DNA of 64,000 nt from Poa pratensis (taxonomy: Eukaryota > Streptophyta > Magnoliopsida > Poales > Poaceae). Where the stretch lies: the NCBI GenBank assembly GCA_947311845.1, contig CAMZMU010000080.1:22322074-22386073 (forward strand), in the 5' to 3' direction. A program made the translations under genes and the position numbers. Under the pieces are notes generated by a model, which saw nothing but the letters and a program-made list of their open reading frames with translations, was not told the DNA's origin and searched no databases. Below are positions 34,937-46,467 of the stretch, piece after piece. Position 1 is the first letter of the stretch; each line of letters begins with the position of its first letter.

Positions 34937-35141
34937 CAGTGGTGGAGCTATGTGTAAGTCAGGGACCCGTCGCCCCCCCCCCCCCCCCCCCCCCAGCCCA
35001 TGAAAAATTCAGCTAAAAACACTACTAAGCCCATTTACCTCCAAAATCGGTAGTATTTGGCATATTTGTCCCCCTAATAGTAGCCCAACATGCCCCTGTA
35101 GTCCGTTTGCCCCCAGCCACTTGGCCCAAGCTCCGCCACTG
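34937..35141. mobile_element. hAT-type MITE (cagtggtggagc...gctccgccactg)
   Basis: The terminal repeats are cagtggtggagct and agctccgccactg. Flanking octamers ttcatgag (34929-34936) and gtcgtgag (35142-35149) agree at six of eight positions, as expected for an old hAT target duplication. It contains a poly-C tract (about 34974-34994). Relatives are at 50620-50773 and 55943-58671. Confidence 0.7.
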
Positions 35142-35804
35142 GTCGTGAGTGCATGTTACATGTCGTGACTGCATGAATTGTGATATGTTCTTGTGTTTCA
35201 CTTCAATTTATTGATATCCTCCCTTCTGATGGGTCGCAGCACACACCACGCGCTATGAAAAATGCACCGTACGAAAATAGGTGAAAACGACCAATATGCT
35301 CAATTCAAGATCTATATATATGAATGCTTGCCGAAACCGCAGTGACGGGTTGCAGCCTGCATCATGCCTACGACAAATGATCCCTACGCAATATATGTGA
35401 AAAAGACCACTATACTATATTTGAAATTCCTGCCTTTGGTTCCACTATCTTTTGAATCTGATGCATTTTCTATACTGATTGCACCGGCTAAATACAGATA
35501 AAGCGAAAATCCCGCGTGTGTCCTCCACCCAAAAATTGTTGCTCGTGGCATGTGTCGCAGCCACGTGCTGTGCCCTCCATGACCCTACGAGCGCCCTGCT
35601 CCCTACATGTGATATTGCACTCACCCTAGTTGTCCTCCAAAAAATATCAAGCTAAAACTGGATGGGTCCGAACATTAGGGCGATGTGTGGAATCTCCTTA
35701 TTATTCTTTACTATTTAGTTGCAATCTGTCATTGTACGTGACCCACTTTTGAATTTTAGTCCCTCTAAAATAGGAAAATCAACTCGTAGTCGACCTTATG
35801 GATC
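35142..35804. other. Intergenic, no gene seen
   Basis: No domain-bearing frame is present. Two short related segments at about 35240 and 35350 (gggtygcagc...caca) suggest a diverged local repeat. Confidence 0.35.
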
Positions 35805-35822
35805 AGCCCGCACCAGCACTTT

Positions 35823-36804
35823 TTTTTTTGAGATAACAACTAATGGAATTTCAACAACGGCGAAACCGATTGCAAACGACTCCACAAAAAAAAGGAAAAT
35901 ACAATATGGACCCAGAAGGCCACACACCGTACTTCCAAATCGCAATCAAGCCCATCGTCCTCATCGTCACCAACCAAGTACAGGGACCGGACCCAGAAGC
36001 AGCACATCTTCAGACACCATCGAGTCACCGCCGCCACCTTCGCCACATTGGGCTTTGAACACCGCAGGAGTGCCCACCCCGCGGGTGAGAGCTAAGAACC
36101 TTTTCCAGACCATCGGGCAGGCAGGAGATGGGGAAGACCAGGCAGTACCTCCAATCCAAGATCCCCGAGCAGTAGATCCCAACCATCGACGCCACGTCGA
36201 GCCGCCTCCTCCCCTCGCTACCATGGCCGGCCGGAAGAAGCTTCAAGACGAGACAGTCGCATCTCAAAAAAAGACCATAAACAACCCTAACGAGGAAGGC
36301 GGTTGTACCATCCCCTTCCACTCCCTCGCCACCACGGTCAGCCGAGGGGAAGACAATAGCATCAGCAGCCCTCCGACTCCCGAACAGACTCCCAAAGCTC
36401 CACGGCAGAGTCGAAAGACGACCGCGCCCGGAGAGACCACCCTCTCCAAATCCGCAGATCTGAGAGGAAACCAGGCCAGCAGCTCGCCGGCGCCGCCACA
36501 AGTGGCCTTGCCGAGATGGGGATCGAGCTCCATCACCCTTATTCCGACGCGACGCCGCCTCCACCATCCGGACGACGTCTCCAGCATCCCTAGCAGATCT
36601 CAATCCCCCACCAACGGCGATCCGACGAAGCCCCGCCGCCTCCATGGGATCCCCGCCGATTGAGAAGGAAGCCCACCGCCGGCGGCCGCCCAGGCTTTGC
36701 CCAGGCGTCTTCGCCGGCGGCGGCGGAGGGGAGGGGAAGGCAGGGGAGGCCTTGGGCAGGGGGGCGGCGACGCCCCGGTGCAGGCGCGGCGGCGCCCGCA
36801 CGGG
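35823..36804 (-). mobile_element. Non-LTR retroposon with 18-bp target-site duplication
   Basis: agcccgcaccagcacttt occurs at 35805-35822 and 36805-36822, exactly 1000 bases apart. The insert begins with poly-T, that is, a poly-A tail on the minus strand, followed on that strand by an AT-rich 3' region and a GC-rich 5' body. Perfect long duplication plus a poly-A tail is the hallmark of target-primed reverse transcription. Length is about 982 bp and no reverse transcriptase is visible. Long frames on both strands (35719-36663 plus, 36025-36831 minus) run across the insertion boundary or are low in complexity, so I do not accept them as genes. Confidence 0.85.
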
Positions 36805-36822
36805 AGCCCGCACCAGCACTTT

Positions 36823-37672
36823 GTAGAACACACCTCACGTGAAATTGAATTAAACCACACCTCAATTTCTCCCCGTCTCCTTCCCCCATCTCGCAAACCC
36901 CACTCACGCAGATGACGATGGAGAAACCTTGGTCGACGACGACGTAGGGGACCTTCAGTTCATCATCTCTTCAATAGCCTTTTAAAAATTCTTTTCTCCC
37001 TTTTGCAGGTAAATTTTAATTCAGCGTAGCAGATCTGTAGCAATCAATTCACGAAAAGATAACACCAATACGGCAATACCTCGTGTTTCGATTTTCTATA
37101 TTTAGTTTTTTTGGTGATTAGGAGAAGATTGGAATATTATAGTACGATATGTGTCAACCTGATATGCGACGAATTTATGGTACTCCCTCCATTCACTAAT
37201 ACTATAAGATATTGGACCTACTTTCAATTTCGACTACATACATATTAAAATGACTACATACTATATTACAAATAGATGCAAAGTTCTTTGAGAGGACGAA
37301 TTTATTTTATTAATTAACAATGCGATGATCATTGCTGCAAACTCGGCGTGTCCACATGTTCTAACGTGTTCCACACCTATGCTGTCGTTCGAAATCGTCG
37401 AGAGAACAAGCCATGCCCTCGCCAAAGTCGACCAGATCATAGAAAAATGTTTGACAGCTTGGAGGACCGGAGGCGTACCAAACCAGTCAAAATCTGATTC
37501 CAACCTCACCGCGGAGCACAAACCCGCCCGCCCAACGCCGACACGGCAGCACCACACCACCGCGTCACAGCGGGCGTTCGAGCCAGACCCACCCCGCGCC
37601 GGCGGCCGCCGCGTCGTCCAGCTCGCTCCTCGGATCCCGTCGGGAGAGGCGGCGCGGGCGGAGGCGGATTAG
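36823..37672. other. Upstream region of the membrane-protein gene; Stowaway fragment
   Basis: At about 37182 ctccctccattcactaatac looks like one end of a degenerate Stowaway. GC content rises from 37500 towards the ATG at 37673, consistent with promoter and 5' UTR. No clear TATA box was seen. Confidence 0.45.
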
Positions 37673-39076
37673 ATGCGGCGCTCGTCGAGCGGGGCCCGCG
37701 TGTCGGAGGGCGGCGACGCGGCCTCGGCCTCGTCCTCGTCCTCGGCGGGCGACGACTCCGCGCTGCCGACGTTCGACCCGCTGTCGGCGGCGGGGCGGCG
37801 GGAGGCCGCGCGGACGCGGGCGCTGGGGCGCGCCATCCACTGCATCCCGCTGCTGCTGCTCTTCTGCGCCCTCGTGCTCTGGCTCTCCATCTCCCCGGTT
37901 CACCTCGGTAAGCAGAATCCTGCCAGCTCGCCCCCTCTCCTCGATCCCGATCCCGATCCGGTTGCCATCTGGTCTCGATGCGCTTGTTCGTCATAGCACC
38001 TTTCCGATCCTCCGAGAGTGTTCCCTGCAGAAAATCGACGATAAGAATAGACCTGCCAATCATGTTTCCATGCCGACGCAATGTGTCGCACAGTCGCACT
38101 TTGCTATTCTGCGAGACTGCGACGCGTCTAAAATCGGCCCATAGTGCAGTAGCGATCAATTCCGGCGCGCTTTGACCCTTCAGGTTTGTTGGTTTCCATC
38201 TGAATCGGACCACGACATGACGATTTTGTCCAGATAGCAGGTGATGTACTGGGCAAAATGTGTTGGGTTATCTGTCAAACGAATACATCCTGAAACGAGC
38301 CAAATGACTGTGCTCCCGTTTGCTTGCATGTGAGGCCTATGTTAGACTTGACAAATTCCTACTAGGTTGTCTTAACCATAATCCTGGAAAGATTTTCGTG
38401 CCACACCATCCTATCGCAATATGGTAGCCAAATTTACTGGGTTCACGCTATTGCCAGCCCTCCTTGCAGCAGGCAAGTTCTCCTGTTTCCAGCATCCAGC
38501 CGCCAAACTTTGGCTGCTGGTGGTGGTTATTGAAACTGTGTGATGCTCCCCTCAGGATGTGCGAGGTTCCACTTGTCTGCATCTGCTTTACAGTGGCAGA
38601 AATGTAATCCCTGCCTCCCTATTGGTGGAGTGCATCAGCCTACCAAGGGATATTTGAATGCACTTGCTCTTAGAGCAATCTTGTTTAGCTGCAAAACTGC
38701 AGCACGTCATTGCATTGTTGTTAATCATCCTGTCAGAACTCAACGAGCCAATATTCAGAGAAATGTTTGTTGTTTTCAGTGGCTTTGGGAATCTGCTTCC
38801 AGCTCTATGTACTTTGCAATGGGCCAAATCATCAATTGGCTTAGCTGTCAATGTGCAACGGAGTTGGTTCAAAAGATGTGACCCCGTCCATGTGCTCCAC
38901 TTTTCTGGAATTTTACCGTCTCCCAACTTCTATCATGCATTTTATTGACCCTAAGTCCCTGATAGATAGTATCCTGCGTTGATCACTTATCCAGCAATGG
39001 AGTTTTGAGTTCGATAGTATATTACATCTCTGCATAATATTATTTCTTTGTTTTACACCCCACAACCACCACCCCC

Positions 39077-39110
<34 letters not shown>

Positions 39111-40450
39111 AAATGGTTTCTGATCAGAATTTCGCTGCTGTATACAGACTGATAATATGAGGATACAACAACTAGATCTAAAATCTGGTTTCCATGGAGT
39201 TCGCTGAAGTTACAGTGAAGTAGACCAGGAATGATCAGGTAGTACACCTACTAGGTGGCTATTTTTGGATATTCTTTTCGCTCCAGATTGGAGTTGGTGT
39301 GATTTGATCCACCATTACAATTTGTATACAAAATACGGGGTATGTATTCTTTTCCAACAGTAAACATGTACAGTATATATACCATAAACATTGTTTTATA
39401 CTCTCTTCCAGATTATTTGAAGTTAAGGGTTTGTCCTAAATCAAACTTCTCTAAGTTTGAGTGCTTGACCGGATTTATACAAAAGTATGTCAATATCTAC
39501 AACTTCAAATCTATATATTATAAAACTATATTGCATGATGAATGTAATAGAACTAAACTGGTGCTTGTAGATGTTGATAAATTTAAGAACTTCGGTTTAT
39601 TTGGAATGGAGGGAGTACATGATAGATGTTTTCACATAAGCACACGCGAAAAACAAGTGTATATATGGTATCTAGCTCAACCAAATCACCATTTGGTTGA
39701 TTTCAAAAGGAAAATCTACAACGTCAAATCTATATAGTACTCCTATATTGCATGATGAATCTAGTAAAACTGAACTGGTGCTTATAGATGTTGATATATG
39801 TTTTTGAACTTCAGTTAATTTGGAATGGAGGGAGTACATGATATGATGTTTCCACAGAAACACACCCGAGAAACAAGTGTATATATGGTATTTAGCTCAA
39901 CAAAGTCACCATTTGGTTGATTTCAAAAATAAATCAGGTACCCTTCCCTGGTTATATTATAACAGAAACCAAACCCATGACATAGGGCAGGTTCAGTACG
40001 TTCTGATAGCAACATCCTGTCGTCCTTGCTGTTAGTAATCCATCCTAGCTCCTCAGAATCTTGCCCTATCTGCAATACTATGTACGGGCATCTTCAGGGC
40101 TGCTATCTGGTTTTGACTGCTATCTGTTTTCGACGTGTCCCCAATTGTCCCCTGGAATACGCCAGTAGGTGAACAGCTGAGTTTGCATCCAGAAGCGGGC
40201 AGGGTCACTTCCATAGCTCGTATGTTTATCTGTTTATCATGAGATCCTTTATCTCTTCACAACTTCCCTTGTGCCTCGCCAAGGTTTCGTCCAGTTGATC
40301 AGTTCTCAAGGATCTGTAGACATAGACTCAATGAGGATATACAATACGAACGGAAAACATGTGGTGCAAAGATTCACCTTCACAGAAAAATACAAGATCA
40401 AGAGGTTTGCGGAATGTTCCCATCTCATCGATCTTCTCCCATTTGGATGA
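37673..40450 (+). CDS. Small single-pass membrane protein, 133 aa, two exons, unknown function
   Basis: Exon 1 is 37673-37907 and exon 2 is 40284-40450, joined G|GT across a 2376-bp intron (donor gtaagc, acceptor ccaag), giving 402 bp. The N-terminal half is Ser/Ala-rich and cytosol-like (MRRSSSGARVSEGGDAASAS, then LPTFDPLSAAGRREAARTRA). A hydrophobic helix follows (IPLLLLFCALVLWLSISPV, residues about 57-75) and then a polar tail, RIYNTNGKHVVQRFTFTEKY with FAECSHLIDLLPFG at the end. I recognise no named domain. Open frame, phase agreement and natural composition support a real gene. The protein is likely in an internal membrane or the plasma membrane with the short tail on the far side; orientation is inferred from positive charges before the helix. 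Confidence 0.8.
39072..39108. repeat. Long poly-C tract in the membrane-protein gene intron
   Basis: About 30 consecutive C residues follow caccacccccacc. Length is probably unstable and may be an assembly estimate. Confidence 0.9.
39401..39615. mobile_element. Stowaway-like MITE in the intron
   Basis: Imperfect terminal repeats ctctcttccagatta and ggaatggagggag are flanked by TA on both sides. The interior contains gatgttgataaattt and cttgaccggatt. Confidence 0.6.
39497..39945. repeat. ~225-bp tandem duplication including the MITE 3' half and flank
   Basis: ggaatggagggagtacatga, acaagtgtatatatggtat and caccatttggttgatttc each occur twice, about 225 bases apart. The second copy therefore includes an extra Stowaway 3' terminus without a 5' terminus. 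Confidence 0.8.
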
Positions 40451-41670
40451 GATGAGAACAGTTTATTTTCTTTGCTATCACAATCCCATGCTGCTACTAG
40501 AGCTGCATTCGGTCTTGTAAAGTGCGATATTATCGCCATAAGCAATCGTGTCGATGCTAGGAACTACCGAACGAATCACAATGCTACAGCATGTCAAATA
40601 GCACCGAAAGTTAGTTGACGAGGAAGGAAGAAGCCAGTGAACATCGCACACGGCGGCAATATAGTGTTGTTGCATTCTTCTCCCCTAAAGAACCGTGCCT
40701 TTTGATGGCATCACAATATGGTGCAAACTCGGCTACATCAATCGTTCACCTATATAACCCTATTGCATGCAGGTATGCCCCTAGCCTGATACACGTGCCC
40801 ATGCAAAACATACTTCTAGCGACCCGGACTAGATTTCAAGGGGCATACCAATTTATGAAAAATTCTGTAAAACAGCAACATTATTCAAAATGTTATGCCA
40901 TGCAACCGATTTGTAGATCCAACTTGGCACACAACTTAAAAACTAAAACACAAATCAATTTGTAAATAAGCTAACAATACACTATTCAGTGGGGGACGCT
41001 AACTTTGGCACGATGCGATCGATCACACGGTTTTCACGATTAGGAAACGGATCACTATCCTAATATGGTGCATGTGGGGTGGACGTGCCGATCACACGGT
41101 TTTCCCGATTAGGAAACGGATCACTATCCTAATATGCATGCACTACGGGACGAAAATGCTGATGTCACTTAGATTCTCTCCAGATTCTAAATTTCAAATC
41201 GTAAAGGGATTTGTGTTTGAAAAATTATACTTGGTTTTTTTGCAGACAAATTCGAATAATTTTGTTTTTAACTCGTAAAGGGAATATGGAAGTGGTTTTT
41301 TTGCAGACAAATTCGAATAATTATAATTTTGTGTACTAGTAGGAAGTGGATTTTCCCTATTCCCACCCATTCTTATTTACCCTAAAAAACCATTGTCCCA
41401 AAAAGGAATTGTAAAATTATACTGGATATTTTTTGTAAGAAAGCCAAATCTTTTTCTTTGGCCAAAGAATAAAAAAGGGAATAGGCCAGCTAATAATCTA
41501 TATTAAGTAACAAAAATAAAACAGGAAAGAGAGAAGCATCTTTTGCGCATGTGCATGGCAGCTAAAAAAGCTGACGTCCCATCAAAAAATCCAAATGCAT
41601 GGTCCGGTAAACAATGGTGAATTATTGTTCGCATGCATGCATCTATGGAAAAATATCTAATAGTACCACC
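40451..41670. other. Intergenic with two small direct repeats
   Basis: gatcacacggttttc and aaacggatcactatcc repeat about 71 bases apart (about 41021 and 41092). gcagacaaattcgaataatt repeats at about 41242 and 41307. No gene was seen beyond the 3' flank of the membrane-protein gene. Confidence 0.6.
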
Positions 41671-41672
41671 TA

Positions 41673-41784
41673 CTCTCTCCGTTCCAAATTACTTGACTTA
41701 CATATATCTACATATGGATGTATGTACACACTAAAGATGCCGTATGTAGACAAATGAAAATCATCTATTTTGGAACGGAGGGAG
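41673..41784. mobile_element. Stowaway MITE
   Basis: Terminal repeats ctctctccgttccaaat and tttggaacggagggag are flanked by TA (41671-41672 and 41785-41786). Length is 112 bp. Confidence 0.85.
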
Positions 41785-41790
41785 TATATA

Positions 41791-42152
41791 AGTGCTCCCG
41801 GTGCTACAACTGAAAAATAATATTAGATATTTCAAAAAATTGTACGAAAAAGTGTGAGTATTTACAAGATATGTGTTTACAACCTCTAAAATTTTCAAGC
41901 ACAAACTTGAAAGGAGCAATGAGAAATAAAAAAAGATAAATCTGATATGAATAGTGTCACAAAAGACAAAAGCAGAAAAATGACACTATTCATGCTACAT
42001 TTTGTTTTTTTTGTTTCTCAATACTGATTTCGAATTAGGATTTGAAAATTTTAGAGGTTGTAGACACATATCTTTTAAACACTCTCACTTATTTGTAGAG
42101 TTAAAACATTTAAAATTATTATTTTTAATTGTAGCACAAGGAGCACACAAAT
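41791..42152. mobile_element. Long fold-back MITE (about 360 bp)
   Basis: Ends gtgctcccggtgctacaa and ttgtagcacaaggagcac pair, and pairing continues inward (aatagtgtc with gacactatt; cctctaaaattttcaa with ttgaaaattttagagg). It has a nearly palindromic structure with no coding capacity. Confidence 0.75.
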
Positions 42153-42390
42153 AAATGGTAGCACTAGATACTCTCTCATAGTCTCATGCATGATGCATCT
42201 ATGAGCAAAGAGCAAAAAAAATTACGTAGCTCATGCACGAGGAAACAGTATAGTTAGATAACGTAAGAGGAAAAAAGAGACGGGACCACGCATGTATGGT
42301 CCAGGCTCCACGCTGCACACAGACAGTGAGGAAAGGGAAAAGAAATTTTGCCGGACCACGGTGCATGTGCTCATTAGAGAAAAGGTACTA

Positions 42391-42513
42391 CTCCCTCCGT
42401 TCCAAATTAGTTGTCTTCCATTTGTTAAAAATTAGATGTATCTAGACATGTTACAAGTATAGATACATCTACTTTTTGGCAAATGGAAGACAACTAATTT
42501 TGAACGGAGGGAG
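42391..42513. mobile_element. Stowaway MITE
   Basis: ctccctccgttccaaattag pairs with ctaattttgaacggagggag, and the element is flanked by TA on both sides. Length is 123 bp, with strong pairing along most of it. Confidence 0.9.
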
Positions 42514-42639
42514 TACCTCCGATCGACAATGATTGTCGCGAGCAGTACTAAAAGGGAATAGAATCTGGCCTGCCACGGTCGGACGCGCGACGCGCGTCAT
42601 TAAGCTCTTTGACTATTCAGCTTATATTTGAATTTGATA

Positions 42640-42761
42640 CTCCCTCCGTCCAAAAATAAGTATCTTAGATTTGTCAAAAGGTGGATGTATCTAGACATGA
42701 AACATGTATAGAATATCCACATTTGTGCAAACTTGAGACACTTATTTTGGGACGGATGGAG
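42640..42761. mobile_element. Stowaway MITE
   Basis: ctccctccgtccaaaaataa pairs with ttattttgggacggatggag and is flanked by TA. Length is 122 bp. Confidence 0.9.
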
Positions 42762-43595
42762 TATTATTCAGTCTGATTTGCCATTTCAGTTCATCAAGCT
42801 ATATATATAGGAATCAAATTTAGATTTAAAGTTTTGGTGCATGCATTACTAACTATATGAAAGACAGTCCCTTCAGCGAGCTGTGAGCGATCGTGTCAAT
42901 GTAGCATCTACAGTGATGACCAGTACCGTGATTTTGCAGAAAAGCCCCTACGTTTTTCATATATCGCAAAACGGTCCCCAGACATAAAACACTGCCCTAA
43001 CCCTAGAAGCCGAATAATCCTCATTTCCCCCGAGCTGCAGCGACGGTCGGCGAGGGGCCCAATGCCTGCGCCTCCCTCTCCCCCAATCCCGCTCCTCCAT
43101 CTGCCCTCCCCAATCCTCTCGATCCCCTCCTTATCCGGCAGATCCCGGTCGGTTCCGGCGAGCCCAGCCCCTACGACCACCTCTCAGCACCTCCGGCAGG
43201 GCGGCGGCCGGGCAGGGCAGCAACGGCCGGCCAGGCAGGGCAGCGGCGGCTGGGAATGGTAGGGCGGCGGCGGCCGGGCAAGGCAGGGCGGCGGCGGCAG
43301 GCTAGAGAGCTCGGGAACGACCAGAGGAGTGAGAGCGACAGCGGCTGACGGACCTGCCCGAGGTGATCCACACCCCGTATGCATATATAGATAGCAAAAA
43401 AAGTTATCAGTTTGCATATGTGTCACTTGGATTTGTTTTTTGAAATCTACAAAAATATTTGGTAATTATTTGTCGGTCGCGGCTCATGTGCCCAAGACCT
43501 GGACTACATATTAGGCCGCCCTCTCATGCATCCATACGGAAGCAGCGAGCTTATTCATTTTGAAGGCACTGCAGTGAGCTCGTGATTTGTCGTCA
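42762..43595. other. P450 upstream region; GC-rich block of unknown nature
   Basis: 43040-43350 is rich in ggcggcggccgggcagggcag-like short repeats. Frames there (for example 43062-43262) are proline- or glycine-biased and not convincing. tatata at 43384-43389, about 207 bases before the P450 ATG, is a possible TATA box. Confidence 0.45.
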
Positions 43596-45414
43596 ATGGC
43601 GACCTTTGCAAAGATCGCTATGGAGTGCCTCCATGATCCACTGATCTGGCTGATCCTCGCATCACTGTCCTTCATCGTCCTCCACATGCGACGGCTGGGC
43701 CGCGCGCCGTTTCCTCCGGGCCCGAAGCCGTTGCCGATTATCGGCAACATGGCGCTGGCGGACCAGCTGACCCACCGAGGCCTGGTGGCGCTCGCGAAGC
43801 AGTACGGTGGGTTGCTGCACCTCCGCCTAGGCTGGCTCCACGTCTTCGTTGTGTCGACGCCGGAGTACGCGAGGGAGGTGCTGCAAGCCCAGGACAGCAC
43901 CTTCTCGAACCGCCCGGCCACCATCGCCATCCACTACCTCACCTACGGCCGCTCCGACATGGCGTTCGCGCACAACGGGGCCTTCTGGCGCCAGATGCGC
44001 AAGCTCTGTGTCACCAAGACCTTCAGTCGCCGCCGCGCCGAGACGTGGCTTGCCGTGCGCGAAGGGTACGGGGCGCTGGCACGGGCCGTCGGCAAGCGCA
44101 GTGGCGAGGCCGTGAACCTCGGCGAGCTGATCTTCAACCTCACCGTCAGCGTCATCTTCCGCGCAGCATTTAGCGCCCGCGACGATGAAGGGCTGGACGA
44201 GTTCGTCCACATCCTCCAGGAGTTCTCCAGGCTCATGGGGTTGTTCCACGTCGGCGATTTCTTTCCGTGTCTCCGCTGGGTGGGTCGGCGTGGCTTCGAC
44301 CGCCGCCTCCGCACGGCGCGCGGTGCTCTCGACAGGTTTATTGACAAGATCATCGACGAGCACGTGAGGAGGGGCAAGAACGCCGCGGACGCTGACGCGG
44401 ACTTGGTAGACGGCCTGCTCGCCTTCCTCGCCGAGGCGGAGCCGGGCAACGGGAGGCACAGAGAGGACGCCATTTGCTTCACCCGCCACAACGTCAAGGC
44501 CATGATTATGGTAATTGAGTACCTTCTTACAGTCTAGCTAGACTGTATTTTTTTAGTACTATATATGCTCCCTTCGTTCAAGAGACATGCCACGTTTTTC
44601 TTCAGTGGTGCAGTGCAAGTCTTTGACATCTACTCCCTCCGTCCCAAAATAACTGTATCAGTTATTTTGGGACGGAGGGAGTAGTATAAAGCTGTCTGTT
44701 TGCATTGCAGTGGAGTAGTTAGTTGTGCACATGTTTGATATGTGCTGCTGTCTGTTTGCATTGCATGGATGATGAACGCAGGACATGTTATTCGGCGGAC
44801 CAGAGACGGTGGGGTCCACGACCGAGTGGGCGATGGCGGAGATGATGCGTAGCCCATCCGACCTACGGCGGTTGCAGCGGGAGCTCGCCGACGTGGTGGG
44901 GCTCAACCGCACAGTGGACGAATCAGACCTCGACAAGCTCCCCTTCCTCAAGTGCGTCGTCAAGGAGGCGCTGCGCATGCACCCGCCCATCCCAGTGCTC
45001 CTCCACGAGGCTGCCAAAGACTGCGTCGTCGGCGGCTACAGGGTGCCCAGAGGCTCCCGCGTCATGGTCAATGCCTGGGCGATCAACCGCGACTGTGAGG
45101 CCTGGAAGGACGCCGACATGTTCCGGCCGTCGCGGTTCATGCCCGGCGAGGGTGAGGCCGACGAGCTGGACCTCAAGGGCGGCTGCTACGAGTTCATACC
45201 GTTCGGGTCTGGCCGGCGCTCGTGCCCGGCGCAAGGTCTCGGTCAGCACGCGGTGGAGTTCGCCGTGGCGCAGCTCGCCCATGGGTTCAACTGGGAACTG
45301 CCGGGCGGCATGAAGCCGGCAGACCTCGACATGAGCGACGTCTTCGGCCTAACAACGCCGCGCAGCAAGCGGCTCTACGCCGTTCCCACGCCCCGGCTTA
45401 CATGCCCCTTGTGA
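43596..45414 (+). CDS. CYP84A: Cytochrome P450, CYP84-like (ferulate/coniferaldehyde 5-hydroxylase type), 515 aa
   Basis: Exon 1 is 43596-44510 and exon 2 is 44782-45414, phase 0, with a 271-bp intron (gtaatt...cgcag). The best ATG is 43596; a longer frame upstream has no ATG. CYP84 enzymes hydroxylate coniferaldehyde/coniferyl alcohol at C5 on the ER membrane, leading to syringyl lignin. Visible are the N-terminal anchor (PLIWLILASLSFIVLHM), hinge PFPPGPKPLPIIGN, HRGLVALAKQYGGLLHLRLG, I-helix FGGPETVGSTTEWAMAEMM, ExxR (KEALRMHPP), FRPSRF, heme loop PFGSGRRSC with Cys, and C terminus YAVPTPRLTCPL. Length fits (about 520). Oddities: the heme loop reads CPAQGLG, with Ala where FxxGxRxCxG has Gly, and the I-helix has GGPET where I expect GGTET. 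It may be a paralogue with altered activity rather than the main lignin enzyme. Confidence 0.88.
44633..44681. mobile_element. Minimal 49-bp Stowaway hairpin in the P450 intron
   Basis: The arms ctccctccgtcccaaaataa + ctg and cag + ttattttgggacggagggag pair perfectly over 23 bases around a 3-base loop (tat). The element is flanked by TA at 44631-44632 and 44682-44683. Confidence 0.9.
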
Positions 45415-46142
45415 TTCTTCCAGCATCGCTTGCTCACCAAGACATATGGTACGCACACCTGTTAGGTTTTGATATGTAATTGCTCTCCACGATTCAATAA
45501 GCGTCGCAGTTTTAAACTGTGTAGTTATAAGTATCGCAATTTTGAACTGTGTACTTTTATTGTAAGTTTGATCTACTACGTACCATCAGTTGGGAAGTTA
45601 TTGTTGAGCGATTTCTTGGTGTCTTCTTATTACTTTAAAGTGAGTACTCCCGCACTAATGAAACCTCCATCTAGTTGACTTGTCCTTTGTAGCTTAATGT
45701 TTCTAGCCGTGTGTGGCTTTTGTTGTTGCATCTGTGTGAACTTTATGGTCATGCCTTGTAAACTGGGAACCCTGGTACCGTACTAGTTGAATCTGGCGCG
45801 GCGGCACGCCGCCCTTGATGATAATTTTCTTTAGTAATCAAATGTAGGACAATTGAGTTTGAAGATTGAGGTAGCATGATTTCAGATTTCAAAATCTTCC
45901 ATAAAAATAATGGGAAGCAACCTCAAGGCATCAGTGTTACGGCATTGCAATTTATGAATGACAAATCAATGTAATAACAATTGTTCCCTAAAAGCTAACA
46001 AATAACTGTTAGCAAACTTCAAACACAATTACATCATGTTGATCCAACTTGCTAGGCGTCACCATCCTGATGGCCACTTGATGCCCTGGATATGTGAACA
46101 TAGTTGGGAAACAATTGTCTAGGTCATCGCACTTTCTCCTCA
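45415..46142. other. P450 3' UTR and downstream flank
   Basis: 3' UTR sequence is expected up to about 45700 (attcaataagcg at 45493). The segment 45628-45698 is repeated at 50229-50298. No gene was seen. Confidence 0.5.
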
Positions 46143-46155
46143 AAACAACATAAAC

Positions 46156-46454
46156 TTTTTTTTTGAAGCGCAAAACAGTAGGGAAAAATCCCTACTGTTT
46201 AATTTTCTCATCATATATACACCAATACAACGAAAATGTTCATAAAGTGTCCAACCACTGGGTCATTCCTTCTTTAAGAGAAGGTTTGGCCTTATGCATG
46301 ATAAGTTTAAAAGAAAAAGTAAAGTCCTGAAAACAAATCTCAAGATCAACAGGAGCATTATCAAATATGCAGCGATTTCTGTGGTTCCAAAGCGCCCAGC
46401 ATCCCACAATGAGTGACTCTTTGAAGCAAATGAGGTTGTATCTTCTCTTGGCAT
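46156..46454 (-). mobile_element. 5'-truncated LINE insertion with 13-bp target-site duplication
   Basis: aaacaacataaac occurs at 46143-46155 and 46455-46467. The insert begins with poly-T (minus-strand poly-A). On the minus strand it encodes CFKESLIVGCWALWNHRNRC and IFDNAPVDLEICFQDFTFSF, then LIMHKAKPSLKEG, which match the C-terminal region after the reverse transcriptase of plant L1-type LINEs. Only the last ~300 bases of the element are present. Confidence 0.88.
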
Positions 46455-46467
46455 AAACAACATAAAC

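Noticed and set aside
35719..36663. 314-aa plus-strand frame
   Set aside because: It starts before and continues into a retroposon with an 18-bp target duplication; it is a chance fusion.
44785..45414. Second P450 exon as an independent gene starting at ATG 44785
   Set aside because: The exon begins at 44782 after a clear acceptor and joins exon 1 in phase to give a full-length P450.
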